Shown: positions 1 to 9,581 of the stretch, in pieces
How positions within the stretch are numbered: position 1 is the stretch's first letter
Layout of the letters: every line of letters begins with the position of its first letter
From: an uncultured Methanomicrobiales archaeon
GTDB taxonomy: Archaea; Halobacteriota; Methanomicrobia; Methanomicrobiales; Methanospirillaceae
NCBI GenBank assembly: GCA_903900025.1
Contig: CAIULN010000005.1
Span: forward strand, 1 to 47,541
Direction of reading: 5' to 3'
DNA length: 47,541 nucleotides
Notes under the pieces: model-generated
The model's database searches: none
What the model was told of the DNA's origin: nothing
Seen by the model: the letters and a program-made list of their open reading frames with translations, nothing else
Translations under genes and position numbers: made by a program

Positions 1-1287
1 ATCACACTTCCCAGCGGGGAGCAGAGGACCGGGCAGGTACTGGATATATCGAAGGATCTTGCTGTCGTCCAGGTATTTGAGGGTACCAGCGGGATCGATG
101 ACAAGGACACGCGGGTGCGGTTTACCGGCAGGCCGCCGACCGTGGATGTGTCCATAGACATGCTCGGGAGGATCCTCAACGGGGTGGGAAAGCCCCGCGA
201 CGGAGGCCCCGACGTCATCCAGGAAGCAAGCCTGGACATCAACGGGATGCCGATCAACCCGTACGCAAGGGACAAACCCGCGGATTTCATCCAGACCGGC
301 ATGTCCACCATTGATGCCCTGAATACGCTTGTCAGGGGTCAGAAGCTCCCGATATTCTCAGGCGCAGGTCTGCCTGCAAACAAGCTTGCCGCCCAGATCG
401 CCCGCCAGGCAAAGGTGCTTGGGGAAGGTGAGAACTTTGCGGTGGTCTTTGTCGCCATGGGGATCACCCATAAGGAGGCATCGTTCTTCATGGCTGATTT
501 TGAACGGACCGGGGCCCTTGAACGCGTGGTGTTTTTCATGAACCTTGCCGATGACCCGACGATTGAGAGGCTCGCAACGCCACGATGCGCCCTCACGGTT
601 GCCGAATACCTCGCGTTTACCCACCACCTCCACGTCCTTGTAATCCTGACAGACATGATTAATTACTGCGAAGCATTGAGAGAGATCTCCACGGCACGGG
701 AGGAGGTTCCCGGAAGGAGGGGGTATCCCGGTTATATGTATACGGACCTTGCGTCCATATACGAGCGCGCCGGGAGGATCAAGGGGAAGAAGGGATCCAT
801 CACCCAGATTCCCATCCTGACCATGCCTGACGATGATATCACCCATCCGGTACCGGATCTCACCGGCTACATCACCGAGGGGCAGATTGTGCTCTCACGG
901 GACCTGTACAGGCGGGGCGCGAACCCGCCCATCGACGTCCTGCCCTGCCTCTCGCGGCTCATGAACCTCGGTATCGGCCCGGGAAAGACACGCGAAGACC
1001 ACAGGAACGTGGCCGACCAGCTCTATGCCTCGTACGCCTACGGGAGAGACCTGCGGAGGCTGGTTGCGATCGTAGGCGAAGAGGCGTTGACTGAACTGGA
1101 CAAGAAATACCTGAAGTTTGCGGATGAGTTCGAGAAGAAATTCATCACGCAGGGGGACGAAAACCGGAGCCTTGAAAGGACGCTGGAGATTGGCTGGGAT
1201 CTCATGTCCATGCTCCCGGAAGAGGAATTGAAACGGATAAAACTCGACTACATCAGGAAGTATCACCCGGCGTACAGAAAGGGATGA
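1..1287 (+). CDS. atpB: A-type ATP synthase subunit B (5' partial)
   Basis: This is the non-catalytic regulatory B subunit of the archaeal A1Ao ATP synthase, a membrane-bound rotary complex. The frame is open from base 1, so the gene starts outside the window and lacks roughly its first 30-40 residues. The family is usually about 460 residues. Visible family motifs include [10 protein letters not shown], the degenerate nucleotide-binding loop [14 protein letters not shown] (without the catalytic GKT lysine), MEADFE-like [12 protein letters not shown], and the [19 protein letters not shown] segment near the C-terminus. The stop (1285-1287) lies 3 nt before the atpD start, the usual B-D gene order, so the two are co-transcribed. 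Confidence 0.97.
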   Translation: MTLPSGEQRTGQVLDISKDLAVVQVFEGTSGIDDKDTRVRFTGRPPTVDVSIDMLGRILNGVGKPRDGGPDVIQEASLDINGMPINPYARDKPADFIQTGMSTIDALNTLVRGQKLPIFSGAGLPANKLAAQIARQAKVLGEGENFAVVFVAMGITHKEASFFMADFERTGALERVVFFMNLADDPTIERLATPRCALTVAEYLAFTHHLHVLVILTDMINYCEALREISTAREEVPGRRGYPGYMYTDLASIYERAGRIKGKKGSITQIPILTMPDDDITHPVPDLTGYITEGQIVLSRDLYRRGANPPIDVLPCLSRLMNLGIGPGKTREDHRNVADQLYASYAYGRDLRRLVAIVGEEALTELDKKYLKFADEFEKKFITQGDENRSLERTLEIGWDLMSMLPEEELKRIKLDYIRKYHPAYRKG

Positions 1288-1290
1288 GCC

Positions 1291-1935
1291 ATGGAACAGG
1301 TAAATCCCACAAGGATGGAGCTCATCAGGAAAAATGCGCAGATAAAGCTCGCCGAGCAGGGGAGGGATCTCCTCCGTGAGAAGATGGATGCGCTCATCCA
1401 GGAGTTCTTCCACATCATGGAGTCGGTCTCGAAATCGCGGGATGAGCTGGAGGTCGTTGCCAACGCGGCACAGCGCTCGCTCTTGACCGCTCTTGCCGTT
1501 GATGATTCCGTCACCCTGAAATCTGCCTCCTTTGCAACACGCAAGGGCCTGTTCATCGATATCAAGGGAAAAAACATCATGGGGGTTCCTGTTCCGGTGC
1601 TCGAAAAAAAGAGGGTCTCAAAGAGCGTTCTTGAGCGGGGATATAGTATTATATCGACAAGTGGGAGGATCGATGAGGCAGCCGAGAAGTTCGAGATGGA
1701 ACTGGACCTGATCATCGGGCTTGCGGAAACGGAGACTTCCTTAAAACGGCTTGGCGGGGAGATCCAGATGACGCGGAGGAGGGTGAACGCGCTGGAGCAG
1801 GTGCTGATCCCCGATTTGAAGAAACAGGCAAAGTATATAAAAAACGCCATTGACGAACGGGAGCGTGAAGATCTCTTCCGGTTAAAAAAAGTGAAAAAGA
1901 TCATTGAACGCAAGAAAAAGGCAGCACAGCTATAG
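1291..1935 (+). CDS. atpD: A-type ATP synthase subunit D
   Basis: The 214-residue protein is the central-stalk D subunit, which couples rotation of the membrane ring to the A3B3 head. It starts NPTRMELIRKNAQIKLAEQG, the conserved beginning of the family (NPTRMEL), and is strongly helical and charged at both ends as expected for the two long coiled-coil helices. Length is normal. The ATG sits 3 nt after the atpB stop with a purine-rich stretch (AAAGGGATGAG) upstream. No further ATP synthase gene follows, so this is the end of the operon. Confidence 0.97.
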   Translation: MEQVNPTRMELIRKNAQIKLAEQGRDLLREKMDALIQEFFHIMESVSKSRDELEVVANAAQRSLLTALAVDDSVTLKSASFATRKGLFIDIKGKNIMGVPVPVLEKKRVSKSVLERGYSIISTSGRIDEAAEKFEMELDLIIGLAETETSLKRLGGEIQMTRRRVNALEQVLIPDLKKQAKYIKNAIDEREREDLFRLKKVKKIIERKKKAAQL

Positions 1936-2223
1936 ACGGCTGACAGGCCAGACGCAAAAAATCCCGTGGTATGACCCGTGTCACCGAATTTCCACACCGC
2001 ATGTATTATTTTTAAAAAGATCTGTGCATCCCGCCCCCCTCAAATTTTAGATTTGGAAAGGAACCTGATGAAACGCTCCAGTACCAAAGGGACGGACCGG
2101 CTGAATATGAGGAAAAAAGCACCAGGTTCTTCCATTCCCATATTCAGTTTGACATCCGGTTTTCCCGACAGTTCTCTTTATGATCTGCGCGAGAGACACA
2201 TTCTGCTTTATATCCCACAGGTA
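1936..2223. other. Non-coding spacer after atpD
   Basis: This 288-base stretch holds no frame that looks like a gene. It contains AT-rich segments with several A/T runs, for example around 2005-2030 and 2080-2120. An 83-codon plus-strand frame (1978-2229) runs through it, but it is rich in Ser, Ile and Leu, has no clear ribosome-binding site and no recognisable family. I see no tRNA or clear terminator. Confidence 0.5.
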
Positions 2224-2424
2224 TTATAACCCATGCCGTTTTTTTAAAAAAGAGGTCACACCGAACGGTTGAAGATGATTTGGTTTTTTTTCTTTCTGTC
2301 TTTCAGGACTCTCTCCGTTGATCAATTCCTTTGCCTTTAATTTCGCCTGTTCTATCCGCTCCCTGCACCTGTCTATCGCTAAGTCCTTCAATTTTACGAT
2401 TTTTTTATCGATATCGCCTGCCAT
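2224..2424 (-). CDS. Small charged protein of unknown function
   Basis: This is a possible 66-residue gene starting with ATG at 2422-2424. The first 40 residues (MAGDIDKKIVKLKDLAIDRC, then ERIEQAKLKAKELI) form a convincing amphipathic, highly charged helix, which is unlike the shadow frames around it. The C-terminal third is basic and low in complexity. I do not recognise a family. A good Shine-Dalgarno sequence is absent, and an AT-rich stretch some 15-30 bases upstream could be a TATA box. It may equally be a chance frame or a gene remnant in a sparse region. Confidence 0.35.
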   Translation of the reverse strand: MAGDIDKKIVKLKDLAIDRCRERIEQAKLKAKELINGESPERQKEKKPNHLQPFGVTSFLKKRHGL

Positions 2425-2687
2425 ATGCCAGACATCCGAAAAATTATCAATGTGTGTAATCCATCAGGCAATAGATATACTTTCTGACAGTCAGATGACT
2501 GATCGAATAGTAATTCGCTGGCCCCCTTTTTGGTATGTGCGACAGAATTCCTGTGTTTCCGATCTTTTTATCCTGTTTCCCGGGATAATTACAGTGAATG
2601 ATTCCTGCACCCGTCTCTGCTCTCCATGGCATGAGCAGCGCGGTTCTTCTGTTCTCTTGTGTATCCGGAATCTCGTTTATCGATTCT
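2425..2687. other. Spacer upstream of the HEAT-repeat genes
   Basis: No convincing gene is seen here. Short overlapping frames on both strands have atypical composition. The region must hold the promoter of the HEAT-repeat pair, but no TATA box stands out at the right distance from the start I prefer (2688). Confidence 0.4.
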
Positions 2688-3572
2688 GTGAAAAATGTAT
2701 TCTCATCCGGTAAAAGTATCGCGAAAATGAAGGATGCACATGATATCCGTGGCCTTGTCCGCCTGTTGAACCACAGCGATCCCGATATTCAGTATCACGC
2801 TGTGGCGGCGCTCGGGGAGATCGGTGATATCGGTGCTGTGGAGCCCCTGATCACTGTATTGAAACATGACGAGATGAGCGGTGTCCGCTGGAAAACAGCA
2901 GAATCACTGGTAAAGATCGGCGCCCCATCTGTCGAACCACTGATCAGCGTGCTCCAGTATTCGGATAGTGACGTGAGGTGGAAGGCCGCGATCGCCCTTG
3001 GTGAAATCAGGGATCCGCGTGCGATTGGACCACTTATCAGGCAGCTGTCGGACACGGACCGTTTCGTGAAGAGCCGGGTGGCGCATGCGCTCGGGATGAT
3101 CGGAGCACCCGCGGTCCATCCCCTGATACAAACACTCCACGACGGCGATGGCAACCAGCGGTGGGGGGCGGCAATCGCACTTGGCGGCATCAAGGATCCT
3201 GCGGCAGTCGACCCGCTGATCCTGGCACTTGCGGATAAGTATGAAAATGTCCGTGCCGAGGCGGCAGCCGCCCTCGTTGCGGTCGGGGAGCCGGCAATCG
3301 CACCCCTGCTCCGGTTCCTGAAATATTCGGAGGGGGCCGTGCGTATCGAAGTGATGACTGCCCTTGGGGAGCTCCATGCCAGTGATGCCATCGAACCGCT
3401 TGTCCAGATGCTGGAAAAAGCGGATGAAGAGGAACGCCACACAATCAATGCGACTCTGGATGCAATTTTGACCCCGTCTGTCGAACGGATGGCAAAGAGG
3501 TTATGGAACGATAACAACCATGAAACAACCGGGCACGAGATCAAGAGATCCCTGCAGGAAAGTGAAAAGTGA
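2688..3572 (+). CDS. HEAT-repeat protein (PBS-lyase type), larger of a tandem pair
   Basis: The protein is an array of about eight 31-residue HEAT repeats with signatures such as DIQYHAVAALGEIGD, VRWKAAIALGEIRDPRAIGPL and QRWGAAIALGGIKDPAAV. Such solenoids act as protein-binding scaffolds. The partner and role cannot be read from sequence. The frame is open from 2598, but the first 30 residues of that version look unlike the family. GTG at 2688 (VKNVFSSGKSIAKMKDAHDI) or ATG at 2728 fits the usual short helix before the first repeat better. The C-terminus (LWNDNNHETTGHEIKRSLQE) is charged and outside the repeats. The second HEAT gene follows within 7 nt. Confidence 0.85.
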   Translation: MKNVFSSGKSIAKMKDAHDIRGLVRLLNHSDPDIQYHAVAALGEIGDIGAVEPLITVLKHDEMSGVRWKTAESLVKIGAPSVEPLISVLQYSDSDVRWKAAIALGEIRDPRAIGPLIRQLSDTDRFVKSRVAHALGMIGAPAVHPLIQTLHDGDGNQRWGAAIALGGIKDPAAVDPLILALADKYENVRAEAAAALVAVGEPAIAPLLRFLKYSEGAVRIEVMTALGELHASDAIEPLVQMLEKADEEERHTINATLDAILTPSVERMAKRLWNDNNHETTGHEIKRSLQESEK

Positions 3573-3578
3573 ACCTGT

Positions 3579-4109
3579 GTGAGAACGACCATGACCGCAG
3601 ATGATAGTATCACAGCGCTGATCTCCGCATTCCGCGATCCTTCGGTTGACAGACGACATGACGCCATACAAAAACTGGCACAGTGCGGCGGACGTGCGGT
3701 TGCCCCCCTGATCAAGGCGCTCCACGACGCACCAGATTCCGATCTGCGATGGTATGCTGCCGTAGCGCTGGCACGGATTGGCGAGCCTGTGATCACCCCC
3801 CTTCTTGCAGCGATGAACGCGGACCGTTACACGGATTTCAGGAAATATGCTGCCGCAGCGCTCGGCGGGATTGGAGAACCCGCAGTAGAACCGATCATCG
3901 AAGCGATGGCGGCTGATGACCGCGAACTGCGGGGCTTTCTCTCGCTTGCGCTCTGCAGGATCGGGACGCCCGCGATCGGTCCTCTCACCCGATCTCTTGA
4001 AAGCAGCAGCGAGATCATAAAATCGTGCGCCGCACTCACGCTCTGGCAGATGGGGGAGGATGGGATCACTTCGATTGTCAAAAAAATGGAACGGGAAAAG
4101 ACCGGATAA
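3579..4109 (+). CDS. HEAT-repeat protein, smaller of the tandem pair
   Basis: The 176-residue protein has about five HEAT repeats (for example LRWYAAVALARIGEPVITPL and FRKYAAAALGGIGEPAVEPI). It ends in a charged tail with no membrane segment. It starts with GTG at 3579, 6 nt after the upstream stop; ATG at 3591 is an alternative start four codons later. It is clearly related in pattern to the preceding gene and probably arose by duplication. The two are likely co-transcribed and may bind each other or a shared target. Function is unknown. Confidence 0.88.
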   Translation: MRTTMTADDSITALISAFRDPSVDRRHDAIQKLAQCGGRAVAPLIKALHDAPDSDLRWYAAVALARIGEPVITPLLAAMNADRYTDFRKYAAAALGGIGEPAVEPIIEAMAADDRELRGFLSLALCRIGTPAIGPLTRSLESSSEIIKSCAALTLWQMGEDGITSIVKKMEREKTG

Positions 4110-4174
4110 AGCAGCAGGCTATCGTCCGCCTGTACCCCTCCACCCCGGAAATTATTGCCTGACACCGGAACCGA

Positions 4175-4184
4175 ACAGATAAAT
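4175..4184 (+). promoter_or_regulatory. Possible TATA box of polD large subunit
   Basis: The AT-rich block CAGATAAATC is centred about 28 nt before the ATG at 4208. Archaeal TATA boxes sit about 25 nt upstream of the transcript start, so the message would be leaderless or nearly so. This agrees with the absence of a Shine-Dalgarno sequence before the ATG. Confidence 0.4.
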
Positions 4185-4207
4185 CTCCCCGTGCCTACCA
4201 TTCCGGT

Positions 4208-7200
4208 ATGTTGCAGATCTCGCCCGCGATGGAGGCGTACCATAAAACGCTCCATTCTTCGCTTGATGCGGCGATAAAAATCGCACAGCAGGCGCGTTCC
4301 TGCGGGCTTGATCCCTCGACAGACGTGGAGATCCCGGTTGCAAACGATCTTGCCGACCGGGTTGAGGCACTCCTTGGCATCAGAGGTATAGCCCAGCGCA
4401 TCCGCGAGCTGGAGCAGCAGATGTCCCGCGAAGAGGTTGCGCTCCAAATTGGCGATGATTTCGTGCAGAAGAGGTTTGGGGAGACCGACCGGGAGCAGAT
4501 TCTCGACCATGCAATACGCACTGCGATGGCGCTTTTGACGGAGGGTGTTGTCGCAGCGCCCACGGAAGGGATCGCAAAGATCGGGATCGGCAGGAATGAT
4601 GACGGGAGCGAGTACCTGAAGATCTTTTATGCAGGACCGATCCGGAGTGCAGGCGGGACGGCGCAGGCGCTTTCCGTGCTCGTGGGCGATTATGTGCGCC
4701 GGCAGCTGGGAATCAACCGTTACAAGCCGCGCCAGGAGGAGGTCGAGCGATACATCGAAGAGATCCGGCAGTATAACACCATCATGAACCTCCAGTACCT
4801 CCCCAGTGAGCTGGAGATCCGGCTGATTGTGAAGAACTGCCCTGTCTGCATTGACGGGGAAGCAACCGAGCAGGAGGAGGTCTCGGGGCACCGGAATCTC
4901 GAACGGGTGGAGACGAACACGGTCCGGGGCGGCATGGCGCTTGTCCTTGCCGAGGGCATCGCCGCAAAAGCGCGGAAACTCAAAAGCAAAGTCGAAACGA
5001 TGAAGATGGACGGGTGGGACTGGCTTGATCAAATTATCAAAGATAAAACCGATGAGGGTTTTGTCAGCGTCAAACCCCTCGATAAATATCTCCGCGACCT
5101 GATTGGCGGACGCCCGGTCTTTGCATACCCGATGCGCAAAGGGGGGTTCCGGCTGAGGTATGGGCGATCCCGCAATACCGGATTTGCTGCCGCCGGGCTG
5201 AACCCGGCGACTCTCCATATTCTGGGCAACTTCCTTGCGGTCGGCACCCAGATGAAGACAGAACGGCCCGGCAAGGCCTGCGGGGTCGTGCCGGTCGATA
5301 CGATCCAGGGGCCGACGGTCAGGCTCAAAAACGGAGACGTTTTGCGTATTGATGATGCACCAACAGCACTCCTTCTCGCAGCGGAGATCGACAGAATACT
5401 CGATGTTGGCGAGATCCTGATATCGTTCGGGGAGTTTTTGGAGAATAACCACCCTCTGGTGCCCCCTGCCTATTGTGAGGAATGGTGGATTTTAGAGGGC
5501 GGGAAGCGGCACCCTGAGAGCGAGGAGGAGGCAATCGCGTTTGCCCGCAACGGGGCATACCTTCATTCGGACTATACCTGGATCTGGGACGACCTGACGT
5601 GTGATCAGGTCCGTTTGCTTGCCGATGCTGTGTCAGATACCGGAACGATCCAAAACAACATTCTTGTCCTGCCGGTCACAAACGGGACAAAACCTCTTCT
5701 CGAAGAGATCCTCCTCCCCCACATCGTGCGCGATGATAACGTACTGATTAAGGACTACCGTGCATTTACCGCCTGCCTCGGACTCGATCACAATCTGAAG
5801 AAACGGGAGGTCTGGAACGATGCGCATCTGACAACCCCCCTTGAACTTGTTTCCTACCTGAGCGGGTTTACCATCCGATCCCGGGCCGGTATGCGGATTG
5901 GCGGGCGTATGGGAAGACCGGGAAAATCAAAACCACGCAAGATGAATCCCCCGCCCCATATCCTCTTCCCTCTTGGCGAATCGGGTGGATCCCGCCGCTC
6001 GTTCCAGGAGGCCTCCAACCATAAGCCTGAATCTGATGCCAGCTTTGTCGGGATTGATTTCCAGAAGGAAGGGGGGATCATTGAGATTGAGGTCGGCAGG
6101 CGCCGTTGCACCGGGTGTGGTGAAATAACCTACAAGAACCGGTGCGAACGCTGTTCTGCCCATACCATTCCGGTCTTTTCCTGCCCGAAATGCCACAGGG
6201 AGACCGACCGCGAGCGGTGTCCGGCATGCAATGTTCCGACAACCTGCCTGCAGAAAGCGACCGTGAACGTTAAGGAGGAATATCTCAGGGCAATGGAGCA
6301 CTTGGGGATGAACCCCGGGAGCATCACCCTTGTAAAAGGGGTCAAGGGGGTTATTTCACGGGCAAAAACTGTTGAATCTCTGGAAAAGGGGATTTTGCGG
6401 GCGCAACAGGAGATCTATGTCTTCAAGGACGGGACCACGCGCTTTGACATGATCGACCTCCCCCTCACCCACATCCGCCCCTCTGAGATTGGCGTGGGCA
6501 TCGGGACGCTCCGCGAGCTCGGTTACCAAAAGGATATCTCTGGCAGAGACCTTTCTGAATCGTCGCAGGTAGTCGAGATGCACCCGCAGGACCTTCTCAT
6601 CTCCGACTCCTGTGCCGAATACATGGTGAAGGTGGCGCAGTTTATCGATAACCTGCTGGTCAAGTCGTACCACCTCCCTGCATTCTATAATGTCAGAACA
6701 CGCGATGATCTTCTCGGGCATCTTGTCATCGGTCTCGCCCCGCATACGAGCGCCGGTGTCCTTGCACGGATTATCGGGTTTACACGGGCAAACGTTGGAT
6801 ATGCTCATCCCTTCTTCCATGCGGCCAAGCGGCGCAACTGTTTCCACGGCGATACGGAGTTGGAGGTGTTTGACGGCAAACGCTGGAAGAGCCTCCCGAT
6901 CCGCCGGTTCGTGCTGGAAAATTTTGATGTGAGCAGACCCGGTATTGACAGGCTCGGAACCTATTACTCGGACCCGGCGCAGGTCTGGTACACCCGCACT
7001 GTGGACACGGGTGGCATGATACATATGCGTCGGATTACATCGGTCTCGATTCATCGCTCACCGGCGGCGCTCATCCGGTTTACGACGTCACGGGGCAGGG
7101 AACTTGTTGTTACCCCTGACCATCCGATGCTGATCTGGGATACGAGTTACCTCCGCAAGATTCGGGCCGTTGAGATCAGGGCGGGTGATTCCGTTCTGGT

Positions 7201-8104
7201 GTTTGAAGGCATTCCCCCGATCTCCGACCGGATCACCCTTGCAGCAAGCATCCCCTCTCCTGAGGACTGGGTGTACTGCATTACGGTCGCAGATGACCAC
7301 ACCGTTGTGGCAAACGGTATCTTCACCGGACAGTGCGATGGTGATGAAGATTGCATCATGCTCCTTCTTGACGGCCTGATCAATTTCTCCCGTTCATTTT
7401 TGCCGGAAAGCCGGGGTGGTTCCATGGATGCGCCGCTGGTCCTGACAAGCAGGATCGATCCGGCTGAAATTGATAAGGAGAGCCTGAACATTGATGTATG
7501 CCCGCATTACCCGCTTGAGCTGTATACTGCCGCACTCCGTTATGCAAAACCACAGGAGGTTGAACCGCTCATCGATCGCGTTGAACACCGGCTTGGGACA
7601 CCTGCCCAGCTCGAGGGGTTCTTTTTCACTCATGATACTGCCGATATCTCGGCAGGCCCCTTGGAATCCACCTACACGCAGCTCAGGACAATGCCGGAAA
7701 AACTGGAGGCAGAACTCAGTCTTGCGGAGCGGATCCGTGCTGTTGACGCCGATGACGTAGCAGAGCGCGTGCTTACCACCCATTTTATCCGCGATCTTAC
7801 AGGAAATCTTGCTGCATTCTCAAAGCAGAAGTTCCGGTGCACAAAATGCAATACGACCTTCCGCAGGATGCCCCTTACCAATAAGTGTACAAGGTTCCGC
7901 GGAAAAGGCATCTGTAACGGTAACATTGTCCCCACGGTCCATGAAGGATCGGTGAAAAAGTATCTCGAAATGTCAAAAGCGCTCTGCGCCAAATATCATG
8001 TTTCCGAGTATACCCGCCAGCGTGTGGAAGTACTCGATCTTGCCATCACATCCACATTCGGCGAGGAAAAGCACCAGCAGATGGGGCTTTCGGATTTTAT
8101 GTAA
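4208..8104 (+). CDS. polC: DNA polymerase D large subunit (DP2) with in-frame mini-intein
   Basis: This is the catalytic subunit of the archaeal replicative D-family polymerase. The 1298-residue precursor would become 1133 residues after removal of a 165-residue intein (residues 878-1042), the normal DP2 length. Family segments include the N-terminal [25 protein letters not shown] region, [14 protein letters not shown], and a cysteine-rich zinc region near residues 635-680 (CTGCGE, CERC, CPKC, CPAC). After the intein comes the catalytic [15 protein letters not shown] second zinc site lies near 1210 (CTKCNTTF ... C). The small subunit gene (DP1) is not in the window. No frameshift is seen. Confidence 0.97.
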   Translation: MLQISPAMEAYHKTLHSSLDAAIKIAQQARSCGLDPSTDVEIPVANDLADRVEALLGIRGIAQRIRELEQQMSREEVALQIGDDFVQKRFGETDREQILDHAIRTAMALLTEGVVAAPTEGIAKIGIGRNDDGSEYLKIFYAGPIRSAGGTAQALSVLVGDYVRRQLGINRYKPRQEEVERYIEEIRQYNTIMNLQYLPSELEIRLIVKNCPVCIDGEATEQEEVSGHRNLERVETNTVRGGMALVLAEGIAAKARKLKSKVETMKMDGWDWLDQIIKDKTDEGFVSVKPLDKYLRDLIGGRPVFAYPMRKGGFRLRYGRSRNTGFAAAGLNPATLHILGNFLAVGTQMKTERPGKACGVVPVDTIQGPTVRLKNGDVLRIDDAPTALLLAAEIDRILDVGEILISFGEFLENNHPLVPPAYCEEWWILEGGKRHPESEEEAIAFARNGAYLHSDYTWIWDDLTCDQVRLLADAVSDTGTIQNNILVLPVTNGTKPLLEEILLPHIVRDDNVLIKDYRAFTACLGLDHNLKKREVWNDAHLTTPLELVSYLSGFTIRSRAGMRIGGRMGRPGKSKPRKMNPPPHILFPLGESGGSRRSFQEASNHKPESDASFVGIDFQKEGGIIEIEVGRRRCTGCGEITYKNRCERCSAHTIPVFSCPKCHRETDRERCPACNVPTTCLQKATVNVKEEYLRAMEHLGMNPGSITLVKGVKGVISRAKTVESLEKGILRAQQEIYVFKDGTTRFDMIDLPLTHIRPSEIGVGIGTLRELGYQKDISGRDLSESSQVVEMHPQDLLISDSCAEYMVKVAQFIDNLLVKSYHLPAFYNVRTRDDLLGHLVIGLAPHTSAGVLARIIGFTRANVGYAHPFFHAAKRRNCFHGDTELEVFDGKRWKSLPIRRFVLENFDVSRPGIDRLGTYYSDPAQVWYTRTVDTGGMIHMRRITSVSIHRSPAALIRFTTSRGRELVVTPDHPMLIWDTSYLRKIRAVEIRAGDSVLVFEGIPPISDRITLAASIPSPEDWVYCITVADDHTVVANGIFTGQCDGDEDCIMLLLDGLINFSRSFLPESRGGSMDAPLVLTSRIDPAEIDKESLNIDVCPHYPLELYTAALRYAKPQEVEPLIDRVEHRLGTPAQLEGFFFTHDTADISAGPLESTYTQLRTMPEKLEAELSLAERIRAVDADDVAERVLTTHFIRDLTGNLAAFSKQKFRCTKCNTTFRRMPLTNKCTRFRGKGICNGNIVPTVHEGSVKKYLEMSKALCAKYHVSEYTRQRVEVLDLAITSTFGEEKHQQMGLSDFM
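6839..7333 (+). other. Mini-intein inside polD DP2 active-site motif
   Basis: A 165-codon insertion splits the motif RRN/CDGDED. Block A is [10 protein letters not shown] with Cys1. Block B is [11 protein letters not shown], with T92 and H95 of the intein. Block F is [15 protein letters not shown]. Block G ends IFTGQ, followed by Cys+1 (codon 7334-7336). The usual penultimate His and terminal Asn are replaced by Gly-Gln. About 165 residues leaves no room for a LAGLIDADG homing endonuclease, so it is a mini-intein that cannot home by itself. A C-terminal Gln has been described for the Pyrococcus abyssi PolII intein, so splicing is plausible. It must splice for the polymerase to work, because it interrupts catalytic aspartates. 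Confidence 0.93.
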
Positions 8105-8153
8105 GGCTTTTGTTCAGAAATTCAGGATAAGATCCTTTAAAGCTCAAAGCCTT

Positions 8154-8160
8154 TTACTAT
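8154..8160 (+). promoter_or_regulatory. Possible TATA box of tRNA-Leu
   Basis: The sequence TTACTAT lies about 25 nt before the mature tRNA 5' end at 8182, the usual place for an archaeal tRNA promoter. A second AT-rich block (CTTTAAAG, about 8135) is another candidate. Confidence 0.35.
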
Positions 8161-8181
8161 CCTGCACCAAACTAATCCTGA

Positions 8182-8266
8182 GCGAGGGTATCTAAGCTTG
8201 GTCAACAGAGGCAGACTCAAGATCTGTTCCAGAAGTGGTTCGCGGGTTCAAATCCCTCCCCTCGCA
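8182..8266 (+). tRNA. tRNA-Leu (anticodon CAA)
   Basis: The 85-nt sequence folds as a class II tRNA. The acceptor stem GCGAGGG pairs with CCCTCGC, followed by discriminator A at 8266. The D arm contains AAGCTTGGTC. The anticodon stem GCAGA/TCTGT encloses the loop CTCAAGA, giving anticodon CAA. A long variable arm (CCA-GAAG-TGG) and a T loop TTCAAAT follow, the T stem having one C-U mismatch at its second pair. The long variable arm and anticodon give tRNA-Leu reading UUG. The 3' CCA is not encoded and no intron is seen. Confidence 0.94.
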
Positions 8267-8268
8267 TC

Positions 8269-8276
8269 TTTTTTTT
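8269..8276 (+). terminator. T-run terminator after tRNA-Leu
   Basis: A run of eight T residues begins 3 nt after the tRNA 3' end. Archaeal RNA polymerase commonly stops at such T-rich runs without a hairpin. Confidence 0.6.
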
Positions 8277-8370
8277 AATTTTAAATGAAACCCATGGTAA
8301 TATCCAAAGATACACGGCTTGAATTCACAAATACCCTTCAATAGAGCGCCTTCTTGTTCACAGTTCTGGA

Positions 8371-8380
8371 AAAATTATAT
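8371..8380 (+). promoter_or_regulatory. Possible TATA box of aIF1A
   Basis: The AT-rich block AAAATTATAT lies about 50 nt before the ATG at 8427, which would leave a short 5' leader. Confidence 0.4.
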
Positions 8381-8426
8381 TCCCTTATGACAAACATTAC
8401 TCTCAATCTTCGACAAAAAACCTCTT

Positions 8427-8750
8427 ATGGGAGATGGTGTACTGCCGGACTTTACCGAAGAGAAGAATGAGACCGGGGAGATTATCCGCGTCAGGCTGCC
8501 CAAAAAAGGGAACCGGGAGACGTTTGCCTGCGCCAAGTTAATGATGGGCGCAAATCATATACGCGTGCGGTGTTTTGACGGGGTTACCCGCCAAAGGCGG
8601 ATCAAGGGAAAGATAAAAAAGAAGGTCTGGATCCGTGAAGGGGATATTCTGATTGTGATCCCGTGGAACTTCCAGGATGAAAAATGCGATATTATGTACC
8701 GTTACACCGGCCCGCAGGTCGAATGGCTCCTCAGGAACAATTACCTCTGA
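8427..8750 (+). CDS. eif1A: Translation initiation factor 1A (aIF1A)
   Basis: The 107-residue protein binds the small ribosomal subunit and helps initiator tRNA placement during translation start. It has the S1/OB-fold core of eIF1A with the signatures RVRLPKKGNRETFACAK, GANHIRVRCFDGVTRQRRIKGK and KKVWIREGDILIVIPWNFQD, the most conserved block in the family. Length is normal for archaea. It appears to be a single-gene unit between tRNA-Leu and the convergent pilin-like operon, whose last gene ends 37 nt downstream. Confidence 0.97.
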   Translation: MGDGVLPDFTEEKNETGEIIRVRLPKKGNRETFACAKLMMGANHIRVRCFDGVTRQRRIKGKIKKKVWIREGDILIVIPWNFQDEKCDIMYRYTGPQVEWLLRNNYL

Positions 8751-8786
8751 ACTGTTTTTACCACAAAAAAAATACCCTGATTTGTA

Positions 8787-9581
8787 TTACAGGCTTTTGA
8801 CCATAATATCATATTTCTTGATGACGAGCGTGTCGGTTGGAGGTAGTCGGTACGTATTAGGAGCTGTCTCTGTCCATTTCAGGGAATTGGTAAAATAATT
8901 ACGCCATGCCACAGAGAAATTGTAAATATTCGGATCAGGGGTGTAATAAACTGTAACCTGGTTCGAAAGCGCAGGTTTTGAGATTTCCGTATAGTTGGTC
9001 GTTGAAACCTGCATGCGAACGGTCCCAACACCCGTCTGTGACATGAAAATCGTGGAATTCAAACCTATCAGGGGGATGACCGTCGTCGTTTTAGAGGTGA
9101 TCGGATCGGTATCACTGAACCACCGGGGTTCAGCAACCATCACCGAGCCGGGCGCGTACATCGGGCGGGCCATCACCGCACCGTTTTCAATGGCGATGAC
9201 CTGCTGGGCATTGATGGATTCGTACTGGAGTTGGCCCGGGTGGAACGTGACATCGACAGAACTTCCGTCAGATATCCTGAACGATGAGCTGGTCGGACTG
9301 AATAGTGTGTTATAAACGGTGAGCGATCCCCCGCTGACCTTGAGTGAGGTCTCCTTGTAGGGGACATTCTTGTAGGTGATGCTTTTAATATCGTTCTGCA
9401 GCACGATCAAATTCTTCTCCATGATCCGTTTGTCGGCATTCACCTGCTGCTGGAGGAGCATAGGATACCCATAGAGCGTGACAAGCCCGATCCCTACAAT
9501 AACCAGAGTGAAGATTAACATAAAGCCGATCGATTCGGATACGCCCCTATCATTTCTTTTGACACCATCACACAATTTCAT
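8787..9581 (-). CDS. Pilin-like membrane protein, fifth gene of operon (DUF7289-like)
   Basis: The 264-residue protein begins MKLCDGVKRNDRGVSESIGF followed by a hydrophobic helix (about residues 20-42). This is the layout of archaeal type IV pilins and pseudopilins, where the prepilin peptidase cuts just before the hydrophobic segment (RG then VSESIGF, close to the RGVSPVIG of many archaeal pilins). The remaining 220 residues are beta-rich, Ser/Thr/Asn-rich and have several N-glycosylation sequons, so they should lie outside the cell. The N-terminal half resembles the haloarchaeal DUF7289 group; that family assignment is from memory of the pattern. Its start overlaps the stop of the preceding gene by 1 nt. 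Confidence 0.85.
   Translation of the reverse strand: MKLCDGVKRNDRGVSESIGFMLIFTLVIVGIGLVTLYGYPMLLQQQVNADKRIMEKNLIVLQNDIKSITYKNVPYKETSLKVSGGSLTVYNTLFSPTSSSFRISDGSSVDVTFHPGQLQYESINAQQVIAIENGAVMARPMYAPGSVMVAEPRWFSDTDPITSKTTTVIPLIGLNSTIFMSQTGVGTVRMQVSTTNYTEISKPALSNQVTVYYTPDPNIYNFSVAWRNYFTNSLKWTETAPNTYRLPPTDTLVIKKYDIMVKSL

Noticed and set aside
1978-2229. 83-codon plus-strand frame after atpD
   Set aside because: No ribosome-binding site, no family, low-complexity Ser/Ile/Leu content and no conserved start context.
3827-5452. A 541-codon minus-strand open frame antisense to a HEAT gene and polD
   Set aside because: Its translation has no domain, unusual His/Pro/Arg-rich composition, and it lies opposite two well-supported genes. 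Long antisense frames are expected in GC-rich coding DNA.
6839-7333. Reading the DP2 insert as a normal family-specific domain
   Set aside because: It falls exactly between N and C of the invariant catalytic motif, and it carries intein blocks A, B, F and G with Cys at both splice positions.
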